Source: Actinoplanes xinjiangensis (GTDB lineage Bacteria; Actinomycetota; Actinomycetes; Mycobacteriales; Micromonosporaceae). Taken from it: a stretch of DNA of 64,000 bases. Numbering within the stretch: the stretch's first letter is position 1; every line of letters starts with the position of its first letter. This document shows positions 25,527 through 33,046 of the stretch, one piece after another. The position numbers were made by a program, and so were the translations under genes. The notes beneath the pieces are model-generated. The model saw only the letters and a program-made list of their open reading frames with translations. It did not search any database and was not told where the DNA came from. The DNA is taken from contig NZ_QGGR01000012.1 in NCBI RefSeq assembly GCF_003148685.1, positions 234,977 to 298,976 of the forward strand, in the 5' to 3' direction.

Positions 25527-25820
25527 TTGCCGAGCCTCCCTGACACCATCCAGCAATCTCCACCCCAACCCTCCCGGCTACCGACCGGTCGAGCCATGGG
25601 CCGGATCATGCATGTCGCGCAGCGTTAGTTGTAGGAATCCTCCAAAGACCATTGTCTGCGACGGCAAATACGGTGGTACGAGCCACACAATCACCACCGC
25701 ATCCGCGCGAACCGGGCCTACCCCGCGACGCGACCCCGGCGCACGACCGCACCGCGGCCGCCGGGCTGATGCCGCACTCACCGCTACGGCGGTCGAGTGC
25801 CCACACTCACACCGCCGACC
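25527..25820. other. Divergent intergenic region of carboxylase and MOSC genes
   Basis: About 300 bases with the ribosome site of the carboxylase gene and relatively AT-rich DNA at 25620-25700, where its promoter should lie. No convincing -10/-35 pair, small gene or repeat was found. Confidence 0.5.
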
Positions 25821-25851
25821 TTAACAATCGGTTTTCCGCATCCCCTACTGT
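25821..25851 (+). promoter_or_regulatory. Promoter of MOSC gene (leaderless)
   Basis: TTAACA (25821-25826) and TACTGT (25846-25851) are separated by 19 bases. The GTG start begins six bases after the -10 box, so the mRNA probably begins at or next to the start codon. Confidence 0.6.
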
Positions 25852-25857
25852 CGGCGC

Positions 25858-26568
25858 GTGCAACTCGTCGAGATACGTCGCTACCCGGTGAAGTCCCTGC
25901 TGGGCGAGGTGGTCGAAGCCGCCCACGTCGACTCCCGGGGCCTGGCCGGCGACCGCCTGTGGGCGGTCCGCGACACCGACGGCAAGGTCGGCAGCGGCAA
26001 GAACACCCGCCGTTTCCGACGCATGCCCGGCCTCTTCGACCTCCGCGCCCAGATGCCGGCGTCCTCCGGTGGCCCGCTGGTCGAGCTGCCGGACGGCCGC
26101 CGCTTCACCGCCGACGACCCGGCCGGCCACCAGGCGATCAGCGAACACCTCGGCCGCCCGGTCACCCTCGCGCCGGAGACCGCCGTCCCGCACCACGACG
26201 AGGGCCCGGTCAGCCTGATCACCACGGCCGCGCTGCGTGCCGTGACCGGCATGGCCGGCGCCGAGGCGGACGGCGGGCGGGTCGACCCGCTGCGATTCCG
26301 CGCCAACCTGCTGCTCGACCTGCCCGGCACCGGCTTCCCGGAGGACGACTGGTCCGGCCGCCGGCTGCGCATCGGCCCCGACGTGGTGCTGCGGGTCGTG
26401 CGCCCCCTGACCCGCTGCGTGATGGTCGACATGGCGCAGGATCACGCCGCCGCCCGCAACGACCTGCTCAAATCCCTCGCCGAGCACAACGACATGACCT
26501 TCGGCGTCTTCGCCACCGTCGAGCACCCGGGCCGCCTGACCGTCGGCGACCCCACCACCTGGATCTGA
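25858..26568 (+). CDS. MOSC-domain protein
   Basis: The protein has 236 residues and a GTG start. It has a beta-barrel N-terminal part (VEIRRYPVKSLLGE) followed by the MOSC core with the conserved cysteine in RPLTRCVMVDM (about 182-192). MOSC proteins bind the molybdenum cofactor sulfur ligand; relatives such as YcbX and mARC reduce N-hydroxylated compounds with a ferredoxin-type partner. This one lacks a fused 2Fe-2S domain. A molybdate uptake operon lies 27 kb away in the same window, so cofactor supply is plausible. Confidence 0.88.
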   Translation: MQLVEIRRYPVKSLLGEVVEAAHVDSRGLAGDRLWAVRDTDGKVGSGKNTRRFRRMPGLFDLRAQMPASSGGPLVELPDGRRFTADDPAGHQAISEHLGRPVTLAPETAVPHHDEGPVSLITTAALRAVTGMAGAEADGGRVDPLRFRANLLLDLPGTGFPEDDWSGRRLRIGPDVVLRVVRPLTRCVMVDMAQDHAAARNDLLKSLAEHNDMTFGVFATVEHPGRLTVGDPTTWI

Positions 26569-26595
26569 GCGGCCCCGGCGCCCGATCGCGAACGG

Positions 26596-27372
26596 TCAGG
26601 CCTTGTTGTACGGGGTCGTGCTGGTCAGGACGGCGAAGCCGAGGCGCTCCAGGATCGGGCGGCTCTGATCGGACGCGTCCACCTGAAGGTATTCGTAACC
26701 CAGGTCGGCGGCGATCCGGGCCCGCTCGGCGACCAGTGCCCGGTAGATGCCGCGGCCCCGCCACGCGCTGACCGTCCCACCGCCCCACAGCCCGGCGAAC
26801 GCGGTGCCCCGGTTGACGTCCATCCGGGCCCCCGACACCGGCTCGTCGCCGGCCATCGCCACGAACAGGTACGCGTTGTCCGGATCGTTGGCCAACTGGT
26901 CCAGCAGGCGGTGCCGCAGCCAGTCGGCGTTCTCCCCGAACGCCTGCTCACTGGCGCTCACCATCAGTTCCACCCCGGCCGGATCGGTGACCCGGTCGAT
27001 GCGTACCCCCTCGGGGAGGTCCGCGCCGAGCCGGAGATCTCTGATCGCCGCGATCATCAGGGTCTCCTCGTCGTCCGGCTGGAACCCGGCCGCGACCAGG
27101 CGGTCAGCCAGATCGGCGGGCCGGTCGTAGCCGTACAGCTTCCACTCGAACGGATGCCCGATCTCGGCGAAGCGCCGCACCTCGCCGGCGATCGCCGCGT
27201 CCGCGGTGGTCTCGTCCAGATCCGACCAGACGACCGCGTTCCAGGCCTGCGGACCGGCGCCGATGTGCCGGATCACCGGCCCGTCCCGTTCGATCCGGGA
27301 GCCGTCGCCCTCGGCGCGCATGTCCCGTCGCATCTGCCGGTCGAACAGAGCCAGTACCTCTTGATGATCCAC
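26596..27372 (-). CDS. GNAT-family N-acetyltransferase
   Basis: The protein has 258 residues from the GTG at 27372; the frame is open further upstream but there it is antisense to the next gene. A non-catalytic N-terminal half (WNAVVWSDLDE, about 45-55) precedes a GNAT core with WGGGTVSAWRGRGIYRALV (about 190-208) and a final LERLGF. Substrate unknown. It is convergent with the MOSC gene and divergent from the SUKH-like gene. Confidence 0.82.
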   Translation of the reverse strand: MDHQEVLALFDRQMRRDMRAEGDGSRIERDGPVIRHIGAGPQAWNAVVWSDLDETTADAAIAGEVRRFAEIGHPFEWKLYGYDRPADLADRLVAAGFQPDDEETLMIAAIRDLRLGADLPEGVRIDRVTDPAGVELMVSASEQAFGENADWLRHRLLDQLANDPDNAYLFVAMAGDEPVSGARMDVNRGTAFAGLWGGGTVSAWRGRGIYRALVAERARIAADLGYEYLQVDASDQSRPILERLGFAVLTSTTPYNKA

Positions 27373-27469
27373 CCGACCACCCCAGCACCCCGGCCCGGCC
27401 CCGGCAACGCATTTTCGCCGTGGGCCTACAGTGCCGGCACCGGCTGATCGGCGAAAGGGAGTCACCGCG

Positions 27470-27979
27470 ATGCTGACCGACGACTGGCTGGTGGAGTGGG
27501 CCACGCTCCTGGACGGCGCCACCGCCCGGGCGCTGCGCGACGTCGTGTCCACGTACCCCTTCGAGGCCGGCGAGCACCGGATCGGGCCCGCCACCCCCAC
27601 CGCCGACCTGGACGGGCTGCCGCCATGGCTGCCCCCGGACCTGGTGGCGCTGCATCGGGCCGTCGGCCCGGTGTCCCTGCCGGACATCGGCAACGGCTGG
27701 TTCCTGCACCCGGCCGCGGACGTGCACACGGAACCCGACCGGATCGCGGACCCGTTCGAGGCGGCCGTCGTGGTGTTCGGCGGTGACGGCGGCGGCGATC
27801 TCTACGCGCTCACCCTCGACGACGGCCGGGTGCTCCGGCTGGCGGACGCGTCCTACCTGGGCGGCGTCTACGAGGGCCCCGGGATCCAGGTGGTCGCCGA
27901 CGACCTGCGCGACTTCCTCGAACGGTTGCTCCGCGCGGTCGAGGCCTTCGGTGACCGCGGCCGGATCGTCGGCCTCTGA
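27470..27979 (+). CDS. SUKH (SMI1/KNR4)-like protein
   Basis: The protein has 169 residues; ATG 27470 follows AAAGGGA, with a TACAGT box at 27427-27432. The order of features fits SUKH superfamily folds: WLPPDLVALHRAVGP (about 44-58), GNGWFLHPAADV, then a beta hairpin VVVFGGDGGGDLYAL (about 100-114) and a C-terminal DDLRDFLERLL helix. SUKH proteins are frequent immunity proteins of polymorphic toxins. No toxin gene is adjacent, so it may be a solitary immunity or housekeeping member. Confidence 0.65.
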   Translation: MLTDDWLVEWATLLDGATARALRDVVSTYPFEAGEHRIGPATPTADLDGLPPWLPPDLVALHRAVGPVSLPDIGNGWFLHPAADVHTEPDRIADPFEAAVVVFGGDGGGDLYALTLDDGRVLRLADASYLGGVYEGPGIQVVADDLRDFLERLLRAVEAFGDRGRIVGL

Positions 27980-27986
27980 GCGCGGC

Positions 27987-28682
27987 TCAGCGTCGTGGGC
28001 CGTGGATCTCGCGGTGCAGGCGTTCCATCCGGACGTCCAGGCGGGCGGCGTCCTCGGCGGCGGCGGTCAGTTCGTCGCGGAGGCGGGGCGGGACCACGTC
28101 CGGGTCGTGCTTGTAGTAGATCTTGTGTTCCAGGCTGGCCCAGAAGTCCATGGCGACCGTGCGCAGCTGCACCTCGACCGGCACGGCCACGACCCGGTCC
28201 GACATGAAGACCGGGATCTCGACGATCAGGTGCAGGCTGCGGTAGCCGTTGGGCTTCGGCCTGGCGATGTAGTCCTTGGTGACGACCAGGTTGACGTCCG
28301 GCTGGCGGGTCAGCATGTTCGCGACCGTGTAGACGTCGGAGACGAAACTGCACACGATCCGGATGCCGGCGATGTCGCGGATCCGGGAGCGCAGGTCGTC
28401 GAAGTGCAGCGGGCAGTTGAGGCGGTGGGCCTTCGCGGTGATGCTGGCCGGTGACTTGAGACGCGGGCTGACGTGCTCGATCGGGTTGCCGGATCCGCGG
28501 TGGGTGAGCTCCTCCGCCAGGATCGTGATCTTCGTGTTGATCTCGGCCAGGCCGAACTTGTAGACCATGAGGAAGTGATTCAGGTCGGTCCACTGCTCGT
28601 GCCAGGTCTCCGGGTGAACCCGGCGGGCGAGCTGGCCGGGCTGGTCGGTCGTCACGTCGCGCTTCTCCACGAAATCCGTCAT
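27987..28682 (-). CDS. Small alarmone ((p)ppGpp) synthetase, RelA/SpoT synthetase domain only
   Basis: The protein has 231 residues. The synthetase motifs are present: HVSPRLKSPASITAKAHR (ATP/pyrophosphate-binding, about 70-87), DIAGIRIVCSF, KPNGYRSLHL (GTP site) and VPVEVQLRTVAMDFWASLEH. There is no HD hydrolase or TGS/ACT domain, so it is a stand-alone small alarmone synthetase like YjbM/RelQ. Its ATG overlaps the stop of the upstream diguanylate cyclase gene by four bases (ATGA), so the two are translated from one mRNA. It would raise (p)ppGpp under the cyclase's conditions. Confidence 0.92.
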   Translation of the reverse strand: MTDFVEKRDVTTDQPGQLARRVHPETWHEQWTDLNHFLMVYKFGLAEINTKITILAEELTHRGSGNPIEHVSPRLKSPASITAKAHRLNCPLHFDDLRSRIRDIAGIRIVCSFVSDVYTVANMLTRQPDVNLVVTKDYIARPKPNGYRSLHLIVEIPVFMSDRVVAVPVEVQLRTVAMDFWASLEHKIYYKHDPDVVPPRLRDELTAAAEDAARLDVRMERLHREIHGPRR

Positions 28683-30472
28683 CGTCGGCGGCCGGCCGAT
28701 TTCGCCCGGTACATGGCGGCGTCGGCTTCCCGCAGCAGCAGGTCGGGGTCGGACGAGCCGTCGCCGGAGACCGCCGACCCGATGCTCAGCCCCACCTCGA
28801 CGACGTGCCCGTCGATCGTGTACGGCTCGGTCACCGCGGCCTCGATCCCGGCGCGGACCGCACTGTCCCCGCCCGGCCCGGAGACGTCGTCGATCAGCAC
28901 GACGAACTCGTCCCCGCCCAGCCGGGCTACCGTATCGGTGCGCCGCAAGAGCCCCGTCAGCCGCCTCGCCACCTGGACGAGCAACTGGTCACCGGCGGCG
29001 TGCCCGAGACTGTCGTTGACCGCCTTGAACCCGTCCAGGTCCAGGAGCAGCACCGCGAACCGGTAGCCGGGCTCACGCGCCGCCCGCATCCCCGCGTGGG
29101 TGAGCCGGTCCTCCAGGAGCAGCCGGTTCGGCAGGCCGGTCAGGTGGTCACGCATCGCGGCCGTACGCAGCCGTTCCTCCACCACCCGGTAGTCCAGGGC
29201 CTTCGCCAGCAGCGACCCGGAATGGTTCATCATCTCCCGGCCGGGCGGGGTCGTCGACTGGATCCGCCCGACCGCGGCGAGCATCCCCCAGTCCCGGCCG
29301 TGGCTGCGCACCGGCACCGTGAACACGATGTCCCCACGGGGCCCGTCGGCGCGGGCGAACAGTTCGGCCGGCGGAAATTCATCCACCGGGAGGACCCCGC
29401 CACCCGCAGCCGGGCAGCGGAACGTTCCCACCGTCTCCAGCTTCTCCGGCTGGTCCGGATGCCACAGCCCGAGACACCCGGCCAGCGCCGTCGTCCGGTC
29501 CAGCCACTCCAGGCCGGCGGGATCGGCACCCTGCTCGGCCAGCAGGGCGACACCCAGTTCGTACTGCACGTTCAGCGTGTCCTGCAGGTAGCGGACCTGC
29601 CGGAACAGCTCGCGGGTCTGCCCCTCCGACACCGGCAGCCCGTCCGACGGGCAGCCGCACGACTCCCGTGGCTCGAAGACCGTCGCCACCTGCCGTTTCT
29701 GCGGCGGCTCCGACATCAGGTGGTAGACGGCCGCGCCGAGGGCGTCCAGCGGCTGCCGCACACTCGACAGCGCCGGCCGCAGATAGGCGGCGTCGGCGAT
29801 GTCGTCGAACCCGACGACCGCCAGATCCCGCGGCAGTTCGTAGCCGGCCGCGGTCATCCGCTGGATCAGCCCGATCGCGTTACGGTCGGTGCCGAGCACG
29901 ATCGCCGTCGCCGGCATCCCCGCCCGGATCAGCGCGTCCGCCACCGACACGCCACCGGACTCGTGGTTGTCGCCGGCGTCGAACACCATCGGGCTCAGAT
30001 TCCGCTCGGCCAGCCCCTCGCGGTACCCGGCGAGCCGTTCCCGCAGGTCGAAATGCACCGTGTAGCCGGCGAACGCGATCCGCTCATGACCGTGTTCGAT
30101 CAGGTGGGCAACGGCGTCCCGGACGCCGCTGCGGTTGTCGGCGGCCACCACCGACATGCCCTCGCCGGACTTCTCCGCCGCCACCAGCACCACCGGCAGC
30201 CCCGCCCGGCGAGCCGCCTCCGCATACTCCGGGCCCACCGCGCCCGGCAGGATCGCCAGACCCGACAGATGCCGCCACGCCACCGGCCGGTGGAAATCCG
30301 GGAGGCCACTGCGATCCGCGCTGTGCGCGCCGGGATCCAGCGTCTGCACGGCCGTCACCCGGTCGCCGCCGGAAACGGCCGCCGTGTTGATCCCCTCGAT
30401 GATCGCCCCGTAGTAGTCCCCTCCCACGAAAGGCGACAGGATCCCGAAGACGCGCCCACTCACACCCGTCAT
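28679..30472 (-). CDS. Diguanylate cyclase with LacI/periplasmic-binding-like sensor domain
   Basis: The protein has 597 residues and no signal peptide or membrane helix. Residues 1-270 form a LacI-type ligand-binding fold (FGILSPFVGGDYYGAIIEG, AHLIEHGHERIAFAG, VVGFDDIADAAYLRPALSSV) without the usual DNA-binding head. A middle region with SCGC and a GAF-like stretch (about 280-430) follows, then a GGDEF domain with intact GGDEF at 519-523 and an RRTD inhibitory site five residues before it. It should make c-di-GMP from GTP in response to a cytoplasmic sugar-like or small-molecule ligand. It is the first gene of the pair with the alarmone synthetase. Confidence 0.92.
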   Translation of the reverse strand: MTGVSGRVFGILSPFVGGDYYGAIIEGINTAAVSGGDRVTAVQTLDPGAHSADRSGLPDFHRPVAWRHLSGLAILPGAVGPEYAEAARRAGLPVVLVAAEKSGEGMSVVAADNRSGVRDAVAHLIEHGHERIAFAGYTVHFDLRERLAGYREGLAERNLSPMVFDAGDNHESGGVSVADALIRAGMPATAIVLGTDRNAIGLIQRMTAAGYELPRDLAVVGFDDIADAAYLRPALSSVRQPLDALGAAVYHLMSEPPQKRQVATVFEPRESCGCPSDGLPVSEGQTRELFRQVRYLQDTLNVQYELGVALLAEQGADPAGLEWLDRTTALAGCLGLWHPDQPEKLETVGTFRCPAAGGGVLPVDEFPPAELFARADGPRGDIVFTVPVRSHGRDWGMLAAVGRIQSTTPPGREMMNHSGSLLAKALDYRVVEERLRTAAMRDHLTGLPNRLLLEDRLTHAGMRAAREPGYRFAVLLLDLDGFKAVNDSLGHAAGDQLLVQVARRLTGLLRRTDTVARLGGDEFVVLIDDVSGPGGDSAVRAGIEAAVTEPYTIDGHVVEVGLSIGSAVSGDGSSDPDLLLREADAAMYRAKSAGRRR

Positions 30473-30681
30473 GATTCCGCATATCGCCCACGCCCGGACC
30501 CGCTGTCCCTATTCGTCAGCCGCTTCCGCCGGATCGACCCCTTTTTTGGTACGGCCGCAACCGCCCCCGCCCGATCGGGACCGTCCCGTCGGCTACCGCG
30601 CGAGGTGGGCGCGGGGCCCCGGCCGCAGCGCGTGCGCCGGGCTGAGGCCGCTGGTCACCGGCTGTGCCCGTCCCGCCGGGG

Positions 30682-31683
30682 TCACGTCTCGCAGACCACC
30701 CCGTCACCGTCGCGGTCCTGGTACCAGTGGTATTCCGGGTCCACCCCACGCCGGTAGTCGCCGTAGCCCGCGTCGTTGGCCGCCCCGCAGGTCCGGAACC
30801 GGGGGTCGGTGCCCTCGTCCTCCTCGGCGGGCTCCTCCACCTCGACCGGATCGTCGTCGCCACCGGACTCGCAGGCGACCCCGTCACCGTCACGGTCCAG
30901 CGCCTTGCGGTAGCCCGCCGCACCCCTGCCGAGTTCGCCGGGGGCGGCGTCACAGTCGGCGTAGTAGACGGCCTTGGGTGACTTGGTGGCGGTGGCCTTC
31001 GGGGTCGCCTTCGACACCGTGGGGGAAGGCCTGGGCTTCGCGGTGGTGGTCACGCCGGCCTCCGGCGTCCCGGTGGCGGCCTGCTGGAGCGCGGCGACGG
31101 CGGGACTGTCCCGCGGCTCCGGCGATTCGGTCGGGTCCTGATCCGGCGCGAACAGGGCCACGCCGCACAGGCACAGCGACAGCACGCCGACGACGCCGAG
31201 GATCTTCTTGTGCCACGGCTTCCACTTCTGCGCCGGTGTGGGCGGCGCCGCGAACATCGACGTGGGCGGCAGGCCCGGCGGACCGTATCCGGTCGGTGGT
31301 CCATATCCCGGGTGCGAGCCGGCGGGTTGCCCCGGACCGGTCGGCGGTCCGTATCCGGAGTACTGGCCGGTTCCGGGGTATGCGCCGTCCGGCGGCCCGT
31401 ATCCCGGGTGGGGGCCGGGTTCGGGGTAGTGACCGCCCGGCGGCCCGTATCCCGGGTGGGGGCCGGGTTCGGGGTACGCGCCGACCGGCGGGCCGTATCC
31501 GGGGTGGTGGCCGGGTCCGGGGTACGTACCGCCAGGCGGGCCCGGGACGGTGGGCGATCCGTGACCGTGGTTCGCGCCGGGCGGCGCGGTGGGTTGTCCC
31601 GGCGTGGTCGGCGGACCGTGGCCGGGGCGCGGCGCCGGTGGCTGTCCGGGCTGGCCGGCCCACGGATCCTGGGGTGGCGGCAT
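30682..31683 (-). CDS. Membrane-anchored protein with two excalibur domains
   Basis: The protein has 333 residues. The first 180 are Gly/Pro/Tyr-rich repeats (YPEPGPHPGYGPPGG units of 14-16 residues). A membrane helix at about 190-208 (ILGVVGVLSLCLCGVALF) follows, then a Thr/Ser/Pro/Lys linker and two excalibur calcium-binding modules, each ending in DRDGDGV-x-CE (about 256-290 and 305-333) with paired cysteines. The excalibur modules lie outside the membrane and probably bind Ca2+; the Pro-rich part is cytoplasmic. The exact role is unknown. Confidence 0.85.
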   Translation of the reverse strand: MPPPQDPWAGQPGQPPAPRPGHGPPTTPGQPTAPPGANHGHGSPTVPGPPGGTYPGPGHHPGYGPPVGAYPEPGPHPGYGPPGGHYPEPGPHPGYGPPDGAYPGTGQYSGYGPPTGPGQPAGSHPGYGPPTGYGPPGLPPTSMFAAPPTPAQKWKPWHKKILGVVGVLSLCLCGVALFAPDQDPTESPEPRDSPAVAALQQAATGTPEAGVTTTAKPRPSPTVSKATPKATATKSPKAVYYADCDAAPGELGRGAAGYRKALDRDGDGVACESGGDDDPVEVEEPAEEDEGTDPRFRTCGAANDAGYGDYRRGVDPEYHWYQDRDGDGVVCET

Positions 31684-31838
31684 GTTCACACGGTGAGCTT
31701 GCTGTCGAGTGGTCACCGACGGTACCGGCCGTCCGGTTCGGCTCCGTAGACGTACGTCGCCACTCACCTGAGCGATTCGTCTACGCCGTACGGGGCGACG
31801 ACCCGCCCGCGTTGGAGCCGTGGCGAGATGTCCCGGCA

Positions 31839-32055
31839 CCTGAGCCTTCGGGACCCGGCCGGCGCGCCCGGGGTGACGGTGAGCCGGGGCCTGAGCCTTC
31901 GGGACCCGGCCGGCGCGCCCGGGGTGACGGTGAGCCGGGGCCTGAGCCTTCGGGACCCGGCCAGCTCGCCCGGGGTGACGGTGAGCCGTCGCCTCAGCCT
32001 TCGGGACCCGGCCGGCTGGCCCGGGGTGACGGTGAGCCGGGCCTCAGCCCGGCGG
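31839..32055. repeat. 51-bp tandem repeat, four and a fraction copies
   Basis: Copies start at 31839, 31890, 31941 and 31992, with a partial one at 32043. The unit begins CCTGAGCCTTCGGGACCCGG and ends GGGGTGACGGTGAGCCG. The first two copies are identical; later ones differ by a few bases, including a CCAGCTCG segment in copy 3. The period is a multiple of three, so several frames are open, but no start codon with a ribosome site supports a gene. The rest of 31684-32152 shows nothing identifiable. Confidence 0.88.
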
Positions 32056-32152
32056 ACGCGCCGCGGTCATGAGCGGGCAGCCCCCCGGCGGTGTAGCCCG
32101 GGGACGGTCGACGTTGCGGTGGGGTGGGCGGTGGTCCGTACCGCAGAGGGGT

Positions 32153-32860
32153 TCATCGCAGGCCGAGCGCGGAAAGGACGGACCGGATCGCGGCGCCGGT
32201 GGGGCGGAGGATCTCGTCGCGGAGCCAGCGGCCGGTCGGCGCGATGACGTGACGCCACACGGCGCCGAACGTGTAATGCCAGGTCACGGCGACGGTGATG
32301 CCGATCGGGCGGAGCAGGAAGCGGTAGATCTGGCGGAACAGCCAGCTCGTGCCCTGCCAGCCGAGACGCAGGAACCAGGCGATCGCCCGGCCGACCGGGG
32401 CGAGGACCCACGTCCACAGGAACCCGCCGGCGGCGGCGAGGGCGATGCCGAGCGGGTGCAGGATCCAGCGGTGGAACAGGCGCGCCCCGGGGACGGCGGC
32501 GTGTTCCCACAGCCACATCAGCGGTACGCCGATCAGCATCACCGGGATCGCGAGAAGCCAGCCGAACACGGTGACCAGGGCTTTTCCGAGCCAGCGGGCC
32601 GGGGGCAGCAGCACCTCGGCCCACAGCCAGGTCACCGGGACGACGATCAGGTAGTGCCACAGCCAGGTCGCCGGGACGACGATCGCATGGTGCCCGAGCC
32701 AGGCCAGCGGCACGATCAGATAGCGGTGCAGGAACCGGCCGATCGCCGCGACGGCCATGCCGAGCAGGCGGAACGGCAGCACCACGACGACCGCGACGGC
32801 CCGGACCGGCCACAGCAGCCAGGCGGGCGCGGACTCGGGGGACTGGTCGGCTCTCCGCAT
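32153..32860 (-). CDS. Trp/Pro-repeat hydrophobic protein
   Basis: The protein has 235 residues and I do not recognise its family. Hydrophobic throughout, it contains consecutive 12-residue units of the form IVVPATWLWHYL: about residues 46-100 read YLIVPLAWLGHH, AIVVPATWLWHY, LIVVPVTWLWAE and VLLPPARWLGKA, and looser copies continue to the C-terminus (ILHPLG, VLAPVG, VIAPTG, ILRPTG). Regular prolines make classical membrane helices unlikely; short amphipathic segments lying on or partly in the membrane fit better. It is an isolated gene divergent from the HAD unit. Confidence 0.75.
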   Translation of the reverse strand: MRRADQSPESAPAWLLWPVRAVAVVVVLPFRLLGMAVAAIGRFLHRYLIVPLAWLGHHAIVVPATWLWHYLIVVPVTWLWAEVLLPPARWLGKALVTVFGWLLAIPVMLIGVPLMWLWEHAAVPGARLFHRWILHPLGIALAAAGGFLWTWVLAPVGRAIAWFLRLGWQGTSWLFRQIYRFLLRPIGITVAVTWHYTFGAVWRHVIAPTGRWLRDEILRPTGAAIRSVLSALGLR

Positions 32861-32920
32861 CGGCCCAAGGTAGCGGACACCCGAAAGCCGTCCGGCAGGT
32901 GCTCCATAAGATCATCGATC

Positions 32921-33046
32921 ATGGTGAACATCGCGCGGATCGAGGCGCACGCGGCCGGCCCGTGGCCGTCCACCAGTGCCGAGCGGGGCGGCGGCCGCGG
33001 CGCGCTGGACGCGGTTCTCGCCGGGCTGGGGCGCATGGTGTCCTGA
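32921..33046 (+). CDS. Small ORF coupled to HAD gene
   Basis: It encodes 41 residues, opening MVNIARIEAHAAGPWP and ending LDAVLAGLGRMVS. Its TGA overlaps the ATG of the HAD gene (TGATG), an arrangement typical of translational coupling. No similarity is recognised, and no clear ribosome site precedes it. Confidence 0.4.
   Translation: MVNIARIEAHAAGPWPSTSAERGGGRGALDAVLAGLGRMVS

Noticed and set aside
21324..25628. Very long plus-strand open frame (over 1400 codons)
   Set aside because: It is the antisense shadow of the carboxylase gene; composition is Arg/Gly/His/Val-rich without any domain, while the minus strand has all ACC motifs and a good start and terminator.
27470..27979. Toxin-immunity island
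   Set aside because: A SUKH-like protein alone is insufficient; no polymorphic toxin or secretion gene is adjacent.
31839..32055. CRISPR-like array
   Set aside because: Repeats are contiguous 51-bp units with no unique spacers and no cas genes in the window.
30471..32072. Plus-strand 533-codon frame ending in the 51-bp repeat
   Set aside because: Arg/Pro/Ser-rich compositional frame antisense to the cyclase and excalibur genes; no start codon in the non-overlapping part.
32069..32920. Plus-strand frame opposite the Trp/Pro-repeat gene
   Set aside because: Glu/Asp/Gln/His-rich composition typical of antisense to hydrophobic GC-rich codons; only the short end from 32921 has independent support through coupling to the HAD gene.
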